Assembly: GCA_002749535.1 (NCBI GenBank)
Contig: MZZL01000374.1
Location: forward strand, 1-46,926
Length of the DNA: 46,926 nt
From: Apophysomyces variabilis
Taxonomy: Eukaryota; Mucoromycota; Mucoromycetes; Mucorales; Mucoraceae
Direction: 5' to 3'
The notes below the pieces were generated by a model. That model made no database searches and was not told the DNA's origin. It was given only the letters and a program-made list of their open reading frames with translations. A program made the translations under genes and the position numbers. This document shows positions 10,130 through 20,462 of this stretch, one piece after another; position 1 is the stretch's first letter, and each line of letters opens with the position of its first letter.

Positions 10130-10656
10130 TTCAAATATGGTGAATAACACAAACTATTCCAAGAGTCAACAAGCCGAACAATAAGATTGATAATAATAAT
10201 AATACTAATATAAACCCTATTTAATTAGGTAGAATTTAAGATTCTACCTCCTTTCGTTAAAACAAACCCTATATTCTATCTATTCTATTCCTAAAAATTC
10301 CTTCTTCTTATTTACAATAATAATAAAACTAAAATAATAGGAAATTATAAGAAATAATAAAATTTAAGAAAATAATATGAAGAATAAAGGTCTAATTTTA
10401 ACTTTTCTTCAATTTTTACTAAAAGTAACAAAAATTGTACAGCATTAAGCGGGTTACTATTTATATCTAGAAATAATATTTAAAGGTATTTAGTAAGTTG
10501 GTGGGTTTAATTTAAAATATTTTAATTAAGAAAATAAATTTTTTAAGAATCTTAAGTTTTTTCTAAGTTTTTGGCTAGTATAAAGAAAGTTATACAATAA
10601 TCTTTCTGTAATAGCTAGTTTAGGTGATTTTACTAATTTTGGAGGTGTGTAGGATG
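10130..10656 (+). other. Spacer, no gene seen
   Basis: AT-rich sequence following the displaced rns tail. It contains short repeats of AATAATAATAATACTAATA and runs of A. Nothing recognisable. Confidence 0.4.
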
Positions 10657-10977
10657 TTAAAACTCCATTCTTATTGAAACCGGGTGTTTGGTAGATTTAT
10701 AAGGGTCAAACTTAATGCTAATTGTATTGCTTATTGTTTTCAATGATAGGTCTGATAAAGATTTAGTAATAATGTTATCTCGTTTTACATTAATTTCTTT
10801 ACCATCTCTGAAAGCTTTTAATTCTTCGTAAGAGATAACTGAAGTTTTATAAGTATTTACTAATTTTTCTCTTCCATTTACAACTACAGTATGTTCAGGA
10901 ATTTTAATAGTAGGAATTCCTGCTATAACTGTTCTACTATAACCTTCTGTTTTATATCCATAAACTTTATTATGCAT
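10657..10977 (-). CDS. Unidentified 106-residue ORF
   Basis: I do not recognise this protein. It starts MHNKVYGYKTEGYSRT and ends KHPVSIRMEF. It is soluble-looking, charged and has no transmembrane segment. It lies on the strand opposite to its neighbours. Immediately upstream on the same strand, another frame reads KDALKTWDKSTL and stops at TAA, and further upstream CVPPPTWVGRIFF if TGA is Trp. This suggests the remains of a longer foreign gene with frame breaks. A plasmid or mobile-element origin is possible but not shown. Confidence 0.35.
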   Translation of the reverse strand: MHNKVYGYKTEGYSRTVIAGIPTIKIPEHTVVVNGREKLVNTYKTSVISYEELKAFRDGKEINVKRDNIITKSLSDLSLKTISNTISIKFDPYKSTKHPVSIRMEF

Positions 10978-11202
10978 AAAAATTATAGTGTAGATTTATC
11001 CCAAGTTTTCAACGCATCTTTTTTAGTTATGAAAATTTTTAGAACTTGCTTCTTAAAACAAAATATTCCACTATTACCAACTTGGTTAGAGAAAAAAATT
11101 CGACCAACTCATGTAGGTGGTGGAACACAAACACTATAACACAATATATTAAAAATTTAGATACAACTATAGAAGATGATTATGATGATTAATAAACATA
11201 AC

Positions 11203-11768
11203 ATTCTAGCGATTTCTTTTTATTCCCTTCCAATCCCTGCGATTTAAACTCTTTTACAGAGTTTATTTCAAGTAACATCGAATCTAATACTCTTAATAGT
11301 TTCGAGTTAGCTTTATTTCCTTCTGTTATTTCCTTCTCTTCTAATAACAGTAATAATACTTCTAATGAAAATAATAAACCTGTTATTTCTAATTCTTTAA
11401 GAGATTTTTATCCTACTAGTGAAGGTTCTAGTGGTTATATTACAATTAAAAATATTTTAACTGATGATAATATGACACTTGATGAAAAACAGTTAAGTTT
11501 AGAAAAAAATTTACATTCTCTTTGGTTAAAAAATCTAGAGAATATGAGTAAATCTAAAGATTTTCTAAACACTAATCCTGGATTTAGGTTGTTTCTTAGT
11601 AATTATAAATTGTTAGAAGAAGATTTAAAAATGTATTTTGAAAACAAAAAATATATTGGTAGTAAAAAGTATTTATCTATCTTTGTAGATATGGATAAAT
11701 CTTTAATGTTGTTCTTAACTTTAAGTCTTTTGATTCCGTTTATTAGGAAATATGAGACAAAAAAATGA
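11203..11768 (+). CDS. Unidentified Asn/Ser-rich ORF
   Basis: The frame is open from about 11203 to the TGA at 11766. The first ATG is 11472 (98 residues), so if the upstream part is coding, the start is not ATG or the 5' part is lost. The upstream segment is rich in Ser, Asn and Phe. The ATG-started part is charged (DEKQLSLEKNLHSLWLKNLE) with a hydrophobic C-terminus (LMLFLTLSLLIPFI) that could be a membrane segment. If TGA is Trp, the frame runs on with KNGIKYNGLILIRI and stops at TAG. I cannot assign a family. Confidence 0.35.
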
Positions 11769-11826
11769 AAAAATGGAATAAAATATAATGGATTAATATT
11801 AATTAGAATTTAGAATAAATTCATAA

Positions 11827-11893
11827 TTTACCACGGAAGTTTACAAAATTAAACTGGAACAGCTATTTACCAGGGGAAGTTTACAAAATTAAA
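11827..11893 (+). repeat. Short direct repeat
   Basis: GGAAGTTTACAAAATTAAA occurs at 11835-11853 and again at 11875-11893, each preceded by ATTTACCA. The 40-bp spacing suggests an incomplete tandem duplication. Confidence 0.6.
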
Positions 11894-11998
11894 AATATGA
11901 AAGAGAAGAATTATGAGAATATGAATTATTAATAATAAGGATTATTAGTGTATTAAGGTTGGCGGAGAAAAGGAGTTTATAAGTAATAATTCGTATAA

Positions 11999-12014
11999 CC
12001 TTTATATATAAAGG
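11999..12014. promoter_or_regulatory. 16-bp palindrome with TATATATAAAGG core
   Basis: CCTTTATATATAAAGG is its own reverse complement and lies 52 bp beyond the cox3 stop codon. TATATATAAAGGAAT recurs at 3912 (after cox2) and closely at 33212 (after rnl), always in a spacer next to a gene end. Possible promoter, processing site or mobile mini-element; the role is unknown. Confidence 0.4.
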
Positions 12015-12066
12015 AATAGGGTGGAAATTTATATAAGCTAAAATATAGATAAAAATTAATAATTTA

Positions 12067-15000
12067 TTATCCTCCCCACCAATAAACACTGATGAATAAG
12101 AATAACCAAACTACATCAACGAAATGCCAGTATAAAATTGCTTGCTCAAATCCTAAATGGTGGTGATCTGTTAGATGATAAGATAATACTCTAAACAATC
12201 CAACTGTTAAGAAGATTGTTCCAATAATAACGTGGATTCCGTGGAATCCTGTAGCCATATAGAATGTTGAACCGTAAACACCATCGCTAAATGTGAATGG
12301 AGCGTTGTAGTACTCAAATCCTTGGAAACCTGTGAATACTGCTGCTAAAACAACAGTAGCAATTAATCCGTAGATAACTCCTGCTCGATTACCTTGAATT
12401 AAACTATGATGAGCATAAGTTACAGTTGCCAAATTTTAATAAATATAACATAAGCTCTTGTTATATTTCCATGTATTTTAGATAATAGATCAACTTGATC
12501 TTGTTTACCATTAATATTGTTGATAAACAATCTAAAACCTTGTGCAGATTATTAACTGAAAATCCCGACTGTACATTAAGCACCATTTCAGGCACCCATT
12601 GGTGACCCAGTCTGTAGCGATGGTACATACCACCGACGGTCTTAAGACAAGAGCGATCTCGTTGACCGTTTTCACCAATATCGCCAGAGATAATTAATCT
12701 CCAAGATCGTTGTCACGATCTTCTATTATTTAATACTAATATGTAATTTATACAATGATTTAATATTAGTATAAGCTATTTTTTTATGTAAATTGCATAG
12801 CTATTCATAATAGGACTATGAAATGAATCTTATAGATAATTTTTTAATTTATAAGTCATAGATGGATGAATATAAGGTTTTACCAATTTAGCTAATTTAT
12901 CTATTGATTTTCTATTAATGTAGATAACATATTGATTAGGTACACCTGCAGAATGAGGTTTAGCTTCAAATTGATATTTATCGTTTAGTACTTTACATAA
13001 AAATTCTACTTCTTGGATAGTAAAACTATTTGTTGCAATTTTTAATCCTGATGAAGTTTTACCTCCATCATCCATAATCCAAACGGCTAAAGCCAAAGGA
13101 GATAAATAATCTGCAATAATAGTAGGTACTACTTTAGAACCATTAATATAAAATAGCTCATAAATAGGATTAAAACTAGAGTAAGTAAAAGTTCTAAATC
13201 TATAAAAAGATCTTACTTTACCTCCTTTTGTTAATCTTGTGAAAATTTTAGGCTCAGTATTTAAACAATATCCACGATTCGCTAAAAAAGTATGAATTCC
13301 TAATAAATGTTCGCCATTAATTTTTTCCTGATAAAAAGCAAATCTTGAACCGTTTCCATCTCTTTCCATACTAGCGTCTCCTAGCATTGAACCAAATAAT
13401 AGAGATAAAACATCATAATTATGTGGACCAATTCTTTTAGTAGATGGAGTTCTAGGAGCCGTAAATGGTAATAATACATTACTATACATTAAAACATCCA
13501 AATAAGACTCATTCCATTTCAGGCAAACACCTGAAGATAGTAAAATTACTGTATTTAATAATGGAACCTCCCACAAACTCAATAAATTTATTTGATAATA
13601 CTTTAGATAAACTTCTACTTGTTCTAATGTATAATTATGAGTATTTAAATGAAATTCTTTACCTTGCTTACTACCATCATCCATTGCCTAATAAGCTAAA
13701 CTTGTTGGAGTTAAAATTTATTCAATATTAATAGGCACAATTTTAACCTTATTAACATAAAATAATTCATGAAGTTGAGTAAAACAAGATAATCGTCTAA
13801 TAGTAAATCTAATAGAAGTACTAGTTTTGTTCGTCTTTTTATTAGTTCTGTTTTTAATTACAGGTACAGATTTACGATATTCTTTAAATAATCCATATAA
13901 ATGAATTAAATATTCTTTTTTATCAATAGATTGTTCTACATATAAACTAGCATTTTCAGTTTTATTTCTAGAAATATGAATGTCTCCTAAATTAAACTTA
14001 CTGTGATTTCAAATAATTTAGGTGGTAAAGGTTCACCCGTTGGTAATTTACCAGCTATTCTATAATTTACAATTAAAGTAGTAAAAAATGCTTATCCGAA
14101 GTGATTTTATAAAATCACAATGTTATGAGTATTGGACTATCTCTTTATACAAGTATTGTATGTAAGGCATATAGTCTCTGAGGATAATAATTTTACAATT
14201 ATTTCCTGCTGATAACCCATTGTTATATCTTTAAAATTGTAACCTTTAAGGTACTCAAAGCTTTAGGGTGTTTTAGCATATAGCCTTATGTGTCTCATTA
14301 ATATTTAAATGAGTCCCTGGGATTAAGGATTTAATGCTTCAATTCCTGCTGGTGGCCAATGAGCTCCTAGTTCAACAGTTGGAGATAAAGATGAATGGAA
14401 GAAAGCCCAGAAAATACTAATGAAAAAGAATACTTCTGAAATTACGAATAAAACAAAACCGCAGCTTAATCCTTTTTGTACTGCAAAAGTATGATGTCCT
14501 TGGAAAGTCAAAATTATTCTGTTCGGACTTGACAGAATGATGGACTATATTTTTATGGTAAAAAATGTGATTTATTCATATATTACAACAGTATTAAACT
14601 ATTGAAAGATCAGTTGTAATCAATAACAACTATTCTCTGTTTTTGTTCATACCTGCCACGATTTTTTTAATTTCCTCTCTTCCTGTATCTGTAAGATGAT
14701 CATTATTAAGGATCATTTATAGACTTTTGTAAAGTCTTGATAGTCTAAACTTTTAATTCCCATTAATGGATAATTTGTAAAATATTCAACCACTTTACTT
14801 AGCTTATCTTTAGTTTCAATACTTAAATAATAAGTAGAAGCCGGTTTTAAAAATTTAATATTATTACGAGTAGACGTTAGTAAAGAAACTCCAAAATGTT
14901 GAGCAATCATTTCCATAAAAGGTTTGCAAGAAGAATTTGTTGATTTATCGAATTGTCTTTGTTCAATTACAAATCTACATTTTACTCTTCTACTTTGAGA

Positions 15001-15911
15001 TCGTTTTCTCGTTTCAGATTTAGGTTTAAATTCTGTAATAACTACACCAAAATATCCATCTGCTTCAGTAAAACCAGCTAGCCATGCATTAGAGTCTAAT
15101 GAAGAAGAATCAATAGGTAATTTAGGAATATTTAATGAATTATTAAAATTTAATTTCTCAATTAATCTATGAAAAGTACTAATTTTAGGTGTTCTAAAAT
15201 TACCATTCATTAAGTTAACTAATTTAATTACCCCTTGTGTATCTGCAACAACAAATCTCATAGTATTATTATCACTTTGTTTAAAGAATCCTGAATTAAT
15301 TTGAATCTTAAGTTGTTCAAATAAAGCTAGATTATTCTTATGAAAGTAAAAATAATTCGTGGATTTACTTTTTTAGTATTACTATTTTCAGGTTGAATAT
15401 CGATATAACCATCTCCTTCTAGTAATCCAGCTAAATAAGCTCCAATTTTATCATTAGAATAAAATTTAATATCAGAACTATAGAATTTAATATCTGGTGT
15501 TATATCTGTTGTATATGATTTTAATCTGACTAGCATTAATTTACCAATATTTAACGTGTAGTCTCTAAGGAGCCATTTAATGTTTCCTGCTGATTGTCTA
15601 ATTTTGTAGATTATTACTAATAAAGTACTACAAGATTTTAAGAGTTTCAGCATATAGTTAAATTTACAGAAGGCACTTTTCCGTTTTTGACCTTCTCGAG
15701 AAATATCTTTAAACCATAATGTCATAGTTGAAATTGTAGCAATTAATCCAAGAGTTAATAAGAATAAACCATTAGAGTATCCATGGAATGTCATTACTCC
15801 TGATAAAGTTGTAACTAATAAAGAAAATGATACTGCAATTGGCCAAGGCGAAGCTTCAACTAAATGAAATGGATGTGCCTGAATAGATCTGTTCATTAAT
15901 TTTGTTGTCAT
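12067..15911 (-). CDS. cox3: Cytochrome c oxidase subunit 3 (four exons)
   Basis: COX3 is a seven-helix core subunit of complex IV. Exons on the minus strand: 15911-15690, 14508-14326, 13573-13529 and 12429-12067, giving 270 residues, the normal length. Exon 1 starts [24 protein letters not shown] (another in-frame ATG lies at 15941). Exon 2 is [18 protein letters not shown] through GIEALNP. Exon 3 is a 15-codon mini-exon [15 protein letters not shown]. Exon 4 is [15 protein letters not shown] to VYWWGG and TAA. Each exon break falls after a codon ending in T and each intron ends in G. All three introns carry LAGLIDADG genes, of which only the third looks intact. The mini-exon is enclosed in one long open frame (13684-12830) that includes the end of the intron 2 gene, exon 3 and the intron 3 gene. 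Confidence 0.96.
12430..13528 (-). mobile_element. cox3 group I intron 3
   Basis: 1099-nt intron between exon 3 and exon 4, with a LAGLIDADG gene continuous with exon 3. The 3' part (12430-12829) is GC-richer and structured, for example CGACGGTCTTAAGACAAGAG at about 12636, unlike the other introns. Its subgroup was not determined. Confidence 0.8.
12830..13528 (-). CDS. LAGLIDADG homing endonuclease, in frame with cox3 exon 3
   Basis: The ORF continues directly from the mini-exon ([17 protein letters not shown]) and runs about 232 residues to TAA 12830. It has two LAGLIDADG helices with acidic residues in place: [18 protein letters not shown] and [17 protein letters not shown]. The C-terminal [17 protein letters not shown] is typical of LAGLIDADG_2 intron proteins. 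It is expected to be released by processing of a fusion with the upstream exon. It looks functional as endonuclease and/or maturase. Confidence 0.87.
   Translation of the reverse strand, partial: VCLKWNESYLDVLMYSNVLLPFTAPRTPSTKRIGPHNYDVLSLLFGSMLGDASMERDGNGSRFAFYQEKINGEHLLGIHTFLANRGYCLNTEPKIFTRLTKGGKVRSFYRFRTFTYSSFNPIYELFYINGSKVVPTIIADYLSPLALAVWIMDDGGKTSSGLKIATNSFTIQEVEFLCKVLNDKYQFEAKPHSAGVPNQYVIYINRKSIDKLAKLVKPYIHPSMTYKLKNYL
13574..14003 (-). pseudogene. Decayed LAGLIDADG gene (cox3 intron 2)
   Basis: In the minus-strand frame leading into exon 3, the remnant reads [24 protein letters not shown], then [50 protein letters not shown]. The TAG (about 13687-13689) stands where relatives have the Trp of LAYWAMDDGSK, so it is a simple G-to-A change. 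The second LAGLIDADG motif is MDDGSK. The N-terminus is also incomplete. Two stops make it a pseudogene. Confidence 0.8.
13574..14325 (-). mobile_element. cox3 group I intron 2
   Basis: 752-nt intron. Reading the minus strand, CCTCAGAGACTATATGCC (about 14182-14165) and AAGAGATAGTCC (about 14147-14136) give P7 GACTA/TAGTC. The 3' half is filled by a decayed LAGLIDADG gene. The intron end at the G before TGG-GAG is inferred from frame. Confidence 0.8.
14509..15689 (-). mobile_element. cox3 group I intron 1
   Basis: 1181-nt intron between EG and TFQGHHTF codons, following U15690 (minus) and ending G14509. Group I sequence (minus-strand AATCAGCAGGAAACATTAAA and TTAGAGACTACACG, about 15600-15550) lies inside the frame that continues from exon 1. 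Confidence 0.82.
14713..15689 (-). pseudogene. Frameshifted double-motif LAGLIDADG gene (cox3 intron 1)
   Basis: The frame continues from exon 1 through the intron core to [21 protein letters not shown] (motif 1). It stops near 15327 after IFTFIRII. Removing one missing base near 15342 would join it to the next frame, which carries [20 protein letters not shown], motif 2 [16 protein letters not shown] and a normal C-terminus ending [12 protein letters not shown] at 14713. Both motifs keep their acidic residues, so apart from the single -1 lesion it looks well preserved: recent inactivation, a sequencing error, or recoding. Confidence 0.82.
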
Positions 15912-16275
15912 ATTATATATATGTATATTCCTATTATACATTTTTTATTCCCGATTCAAGAATAAAAACGTCAATAATTGATTATTGAAATAGTAGTTTA
16001 TCTCTTTTTAATACCCTACCCATTTATATTTAGTATGAGTGGGAAATTAGTTAAATTTTTATTACTAATTTTTCAGTATTTAACTTTTACTTTTACTTAT
16101 AATTTTAACAATTGTTATTTCACGATCTAAAAATACTCTTTATTATTAAAGTTATTCTATGACTCTAACGATTATTTATTTCTAGTTATTACCACTGATA
16201 TGATAATAAAACCTATATAAATAATATTAGCTAATATTATCATTGATTATCCAATATAAAATATAATAACAAACA
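15912..16275. other. cox3-trnG spacer
   Basis: AT-rich leader of cox3 (minus strand) and the 3' flank of trnG. No further gene recognised. Confidence 0.4.
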
Positions 16276-16349
16276 TGCAAGTGGCGAGACTCGAACTCGC
16301 AATCAATTACTTGGAAGGTAATCGCATTAACCAATTATGCTACACTTGC
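16276..16349 (-). tRNA. trnG: tRNA-Gly (UCC)
   Basis: Minus strand. Acceptor GCAAGTG / CACTTGC; anticodon stem ATTAC/GTAAT with loop CTTCCAA giving UCC; T-arm GCGAGTTCGAGTCTCGC. Confidence 0.93.
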
Positions 16350-16797
16350 TTTCTTTTATTATAAAAATAATTAAATCTTATCACCAAACTCTAATAAAAT
16401 TTAAAACAACAAATAAACTTGATGTTAATCTAGCAAATTAATAGATGATTTATCTATTATAACTAACTTATAGATTAAATAGTCGTAAAGGAATCTTAAC
16501 TTGGCCCTATATAACATGTTATGAACATAAAATTTTTATTTACTTAAATTCTCTACATTCTTAAGAACAATTAAGATTCAAACTTATTTGTATACTAATT
16601 TAGTCTACATTAAACCAATTGATAAAACTATGTATTTGGCAGAAATTATGTACTTAGAATTATCAAAAATAGCTAAGTTAAATTATAAATATTAAAATTA
16701 AACAATTCTTAATTTGTAACAGATATTTAAATTTAAATAATTCTTAATTTATAGTAGATATTTAGTATCTATTATTTACTATAAGTAAATAGAATTT
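16350..16797. other. Spacer trnG-trnR
   Basis: About 450 nt, AT-rich, with repeated TTAAATTTAAATAATTCTTAA-type sequence near 16700-16760. No gene seen. Confidence 0.4.
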
Positions 16798-16870
16798 GCG
16801 TTTCTAGCTTAATTGGTAGAGCACAGGATTTCGGCTCTTGTTGGTAGAGGTTCAACTCCTCTGAAACGCT
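16798..16870 (+). tRNA. trnR: tRNA-Arg (UCG)
   Basis: Acceptor GCGTTTC / GAAACGC; anticodon stem CAGGA/TCTTG with loop TTTCGGC giving UCG. It serves the CGN Arg codons; CGA is common in the core genes here. Confidence 0.92.
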
Positions 16871-16961
16871 TAAAGATATTAAGAAATAAAGACTATTGTT
16901 CAGTTATCACAATTATTGCTGCTTAGATCTTAAGTAATAAATAAAGTAAAATTAGTTAAAC

Positions 16962-17035
16962 GGTGGAAATAGCTCAATTGGTAGAGCGTTAGTTTGTGGT
17001 ACTAACGGTTCCCGGTTCGATCCCGGGTTTTCACC
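16962..17035 (+). tRNA. trnH: tRNA-His (GUG)
   Basis: Acceptor GTGGAAA / TTTTCAC with the extra 5' G (16962) opposite C. Anticodon loop TTGTGGT region gives GUG. T-arm CCCGGTTCGATCCCGGG. Confidence 0.94.
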
Positions 17036-17739
17036 CTTACATAAACATTATAAATAACATCAAGATTTATTAAATAAAAGTTAAAATTAATATACAACTA
17101 ATTAATTTTAGACTTAAAGGATTAGTTTAATTCCTTTCAAAATAAAATAATTAAAACAATATTAAGGATTAATTCTGATTTATTTTATTTTATTATAAAG
17201 GTAGTTAAATAAATATTGTAATATTAATCTTAATAATGAGGAATAATTTAAATGTCGCTAAATTATTTCAATCTAATTAAATAAATTTAGAATGGTTATA
17301 ACTAATAATACTGAATTAGGTAGATTTATTCGGTATATAATCTAGTTACAAAGACTAAATTAAAGTCAATGGAGACTCTTAAAATAGTAAGGTCTATTTA
17401 TCTTACAACAGGTTAGCATTAAGATTTGATAATCTAATTATTGTTTCAAATATTTTAAATTATCGATACTAAATCTATTTGAAAACATATTGATAAATAT
17501 ACTATTTTTAAAATAACTTTAATCTTTAAGTAAAAATAAATTAACTAAATATTATAGTGATGTTAAAAATACATCATAAATGTAATTTAAATTCACTTTC
17601 ACTTAAAGAATAGTAATATTTCTTTTAAACTTAATTACTAACTTTCCATAATGAGTCTTGTTAGTATCACCAGTAGGAAGCTAATAGTAATGACATATAA
17701 GTAACAAATTGTCATATGTTTAATTAATTCTTTAAGAAC
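17036..17739. other. Spacer trnH-trnV
   Basis: About 700 nt, AT-rich. Weakly structured segments (for example GGAGACTCTTAAAATAGTAAG near 17370) but nothing that can be assigned. Confidence 0.4.
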
Positions 17740-17812
17740 AGGGAATTAACTCAGTGGTTAGAGTGTTAATCTTACAAATTAAAAGTCGGTAGTTCGATTC
17801 TACTATTCCCTA
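17740..17812 (+). tRNA. trnV: tRNA-Val (UAC)
   Basis: Acceptor AGGGAAT / ATTCCCT; anticodon stem TTAAT/ATTAA with loop CTTACAA giving UAC; T-arm GGTAGTTCGATTCTACT. Confidence 0.92.
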
Positions 17813-17867
17813 AATTTAATTAGTATTTAGTATATTATAAAGACAATTATCTATTAACTTCTCTGAG

Positions 17868-17932
17868 AAATAGTGGAGTGATCATCTTAAACATAACTAG
17901 CAGTAGTTCAATTTTACTATTCCTAAGATTTA
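17868..17932 (+). pseudogene. Degraded 3' copy of trnV
   Basis: GTGGAGTGATCATCTTA ... CAGTAGTTCAATTTTACT, ATTCCTAAG lines up with trnV from the D-arm to the 3' end (GTTAGAGTGTTAATCTTA ... CGGTAGTTCGATTCTACT, ATTCCCTAA). The 5' acceptor half is missing and the anticodon arm is broken. It lies about 60 nt downstream on the same strand. Confidence 0.6.
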
Positions 17933-18038
17933 TATAAAAATATAGATAATTGATTAACAATTTTTAATGGATATTTTGTTTCTAATCTATTAAATTCCTA
18001 ATAACTATTTTATATTTCCTTTTATTGTTTATTTTATA

Positions 18039-18122
18039 GAATAGATGACCGAATCGGTAAGGAAGTAGTTTGCTAAACTATGGATGTAACAATCCTTGTG
18101 GGTTCAAGTCCCACTCTATTCA
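18039..18122 (+). tRNA. trnS: tRNA-Ser (GCU)
   Basis: Class II tRNA with a long variable arm. Acceptor GAATAGA / TCTATTC; anticodon GCU in GTAGTTTGCTAAACTAT; T-arm GTGGGTTCAAGTCCCAC. Confidence 0.92.
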
Positions 18123-19008
18123 TTAATAAATTCAACAAGATCAATGTACTTTAAGATTAAATATAAATTAAACAAATTATACTTTATTGAATTCTTTTTA
18201 TCCTTTATTTTTCAACTTATGAAAGAAAATTCCTTTATTAATAGAATTAAATTGTCTTATATTCTCTTTATTATAATAATTTCCTATTATTTCCTATGGT
18301 TCTAATTTATTTCTATATCCCTATTTGAAAGATTCCACCTGCTTGTTTTACAAACCTTTTATAATTTACTAAAATTATCTTATTTTACTTTATTTTTGAG
18401 TTTTTATAAATCCTTTAGAATTTATCTATACTTTATAAGTAGTAAGAAGAATTATTCTTACTAATGATTAGAACCAGCGGTGGTAGCAAATCTTTTAACT
18501 ATTAAACCTTTTAAATTTACTTAAATTAAGAACAATCAATTTTTACTTAGAAAATTATATATAATAAAATATAACTAGCTATTCATTAATTTTATTTTAG
18601 CTATTTTAGATTTCCTTAAGAAATTATCTATATCCTTAATTTTCTATTTAGCTATTTTAGATTTGCTGATTCCAGTTATCATTCTTATGTTATCAAGACA
18701 AGCAATTTAATAAATGTTTCAAAGTAAACCTTTAAACTAACATTAAAGTGGTCCATATATTAATGTTATATAACCTTTATAATGTAAATTTCAAAGACTT
18801 AATTAAAAAGATTATTAATTAAGTAAAATTTTTATTTACTGGGTTTTTAGTTAATTATACAGTTACTATTATAATAAATATTATTTTTATTTATTATAAA
18901 TGTATACATTTTATTTGAAGTTTATTTTTATCTATGAAGAAGAGTTCCTTTTCTTAATATATAACATCTCTTGGATATGTATTTATATATTGTTATTTTA
19001 GATACTAC
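18123..19008. other. Spacer trnS-trnD
   Basis: Nearly 0.9 kb, AT-rich. An 8-bp hairpin (AGTAAGAA 18441-18448 / TTCTTACT 18455-18462) precedes a short GC-richer block (ACCAGCGGTGGTAGC, about 18473). No tRNA or ORF could be supported. Confidence 0.4.
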
Positions 19009-19080
19009 GAGGCAGGTGGGACTCGAACCCATACCTTCTTACGTGACAAGTAAGTACTCTACCAATTAAGCTACTGCCCC
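19009..19080 (-). tRNA. trnD: tRNA-Asp (GUC)
   Basis: Minus strand. Acceptor GGGGCAG / CTGCCTC; anticodon stem CTTAC/GTAAG with loop TTGTCAC giving GUC; T-arm TGGGTTCGAGTCCCA. Confidence 0.93.
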
Positions 19081-19226
19081 TTGAAACAAATTGTAAATAA
19101 ATTTGATGAAGCTTAGACCAAGATTAAAAGCTTGTTCTGAACTTATTAAAACTTAAGCTTTTAAATAGTTAATTATTTTATAATGTCCTTATTCTATTTA
19201 TCCTTGGTTTATTTTACTTCTTTTGT

Positions 19227-19275
19227 ATGATTGGTAGATTTAAACCTGCAAGATATTATTATCAGCTGAATAGGG
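19227..19275 (-). pseudogene. Degraded 3' copy of trnL
   Basis: Plus-strand GATTGGTAGATTTAAACC, TGCAAGAT resembles the 3' half of trnL as written on the plus strand (GATTGGCAGGACTTGAACC, TGCACGAT). On the minus strand this fragment lies downstream of the intact trnL. The anticodon half is not recognisable. Confidence 0.5.
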
Positions 19276-19374
19276 GGACTAAAATATCATATTAAAATAT
19301 AATAAAAATTTGATTCATAGATTATTTTATCCTCAAATTCTTAATTATAAATATTATTTAAAGTAATTTATATA

Positions 19375-19455
19375 CGATTGGCAGGACTTGAACCTGCACG
19401 ATTAAAAAACCAACTGAACCTAAATCAATCATGTCTACCAGTTCCATCACAATCG
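19375..19455 (-). tRNA. trnL: tRNA-Leu (UAG)
   Basis: Minus strand, class II. Anticodon stem ATTGA/TCAGT with loop TTTAGGT giving UAG; T-arm GCAGGTTCAAGTCCTGC; D-arm GGAACTGGTAGAC. The acceptor CGATTGT / CCAATCG has one mismatch at its inner end. Confidence 0.88.
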
Positions 19456-19789
19456 TCATGATATGTTTCTTATATAATTAAAAATAATTTATCTTGTATA
19501 GATCTAAATATTTAAAGATAATTTAAGAAGAAATAGATATGATAAATAAATATAAATTATAGAATAAAATAACTCTAGCAATATTATAGTCACCAAGTTT
19601 ATTAATTCTTACAGACCTTATTTTAATAAAACTTATCATTAATTAGTTATTATTTATTTAAATTAATTACTTTTTTAAATTTTATTACCATTAGTTATTA
19701 AGTAAATTTTTACATTAAAAATATTAAATTATCTAATTCGTTTAATATTTATTATATTTCTTTTTCCTTTATTATATAAGAAATGTGTA
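19456..19789. other. Spacer trnL-trnR
   Basis: About 330 nt of AT-rich sequence with no gene seen. Confidence 0.4.
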
Positions 19790-19861
19790 GCTTACCTAGT
19801 TCAATTGGTAGAACAGGGTACTTCTAATACCCAAATCCAGGATCAAAACCTGGGGTGAGTA
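19790..19861 (+). tRNA. trnR: tRNA-Arg (UCU)
   Basis: Acceptor GCTTACC / GGTGAGT; D-stem GTTC/GAAC; anticodon stem GGGTA/TACCC with loop CTTCTAA giving UCU; T-arm CCAGG/CCTGG. It reads AGA/AGG codons. Confidence 0.91.
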
Positions 19862-20001
19862 ATTAATATTATTAGAAAAATATTAAAATAATAAGACTTA
19901 TTAATAATAAATCTATTAATTTAATTAATGAATTTATTTCTTAATTTTAATTCATTAATATTATTTTATCTGTTCTTTAAGATATATTTCTGATTCTTAG
20001 T

Positions 20002-20057
20002 TTATTATTTAACTCGATTTGAAGTTATTATTTAACTCGATTTGAAGTTATTATTTA
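20002..20057 (+). repeat. 23-bp tandem repeat, about 2.4 copies
   Basis: A 23-bp unit (20002-20024) containing AACTCGATTTGAAG is repeated exactly at 20025-20047, followed by the first 10 bases of a third unit. It lies between trnR and trnP. Confidence 0.85.
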
Positions 20058-20141
20058 CTTTAATTTTTAAATTTATATAAATTAGTTCATTTAATTATTT
20101 TAAGTCCTTTAATTGTTGGATTATACATTATGTATCTTTAT

Positions 20142-20214
20142 CAGGTTGGTAAGATTTGAACTTACACTATTTTACACCCAAAGTAAATGCCTTACCAGAT
20201 TAGGCTACAACCTG
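20142..20214 (-). tRNA. trnP: tRNA-Pro (UGG)
   Basis: Minus strand. Acceptor CAGGTTG / CAACCTG; anticodon stem TTTAC/GTAAA with loop TTTGGGT giving UGG; T-arm TGTAAGTTCAAATCTTACC. Confidence 0.92.
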
Positions 20215-20462
20215 ATTTTAAAAAGTAGTGATTTCAATGAACTTTTTAGCTAAAAAATTATTCGATAAATAATTTCTATTCTGTTTTTATTTATTACTTT
20301 AATATTATCTTGGTTTTAAGTATCAGTAGTAATTTTCTTGAAATTATATTATTACTAATAAATAGTTCAGTCATTATTTAAAAGTAAATTTGAGATAAAC
20401 AGTAAATACAAACTAACACTATTCATATTAAATAAGCTTTAATTTAATCGACTTTGTAGTTT

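Noticed and set aside
18096..18305. Open frame beginning in trnS
   Set aside because: Starts inside the tRNA and is low-complexity hydrophobic AT-rich translation.
18470..18500. tRNA-like block ACCAGCGGTGGTAGCAAATC
   Set aside because: No acceptor stem or T-arm could be built.
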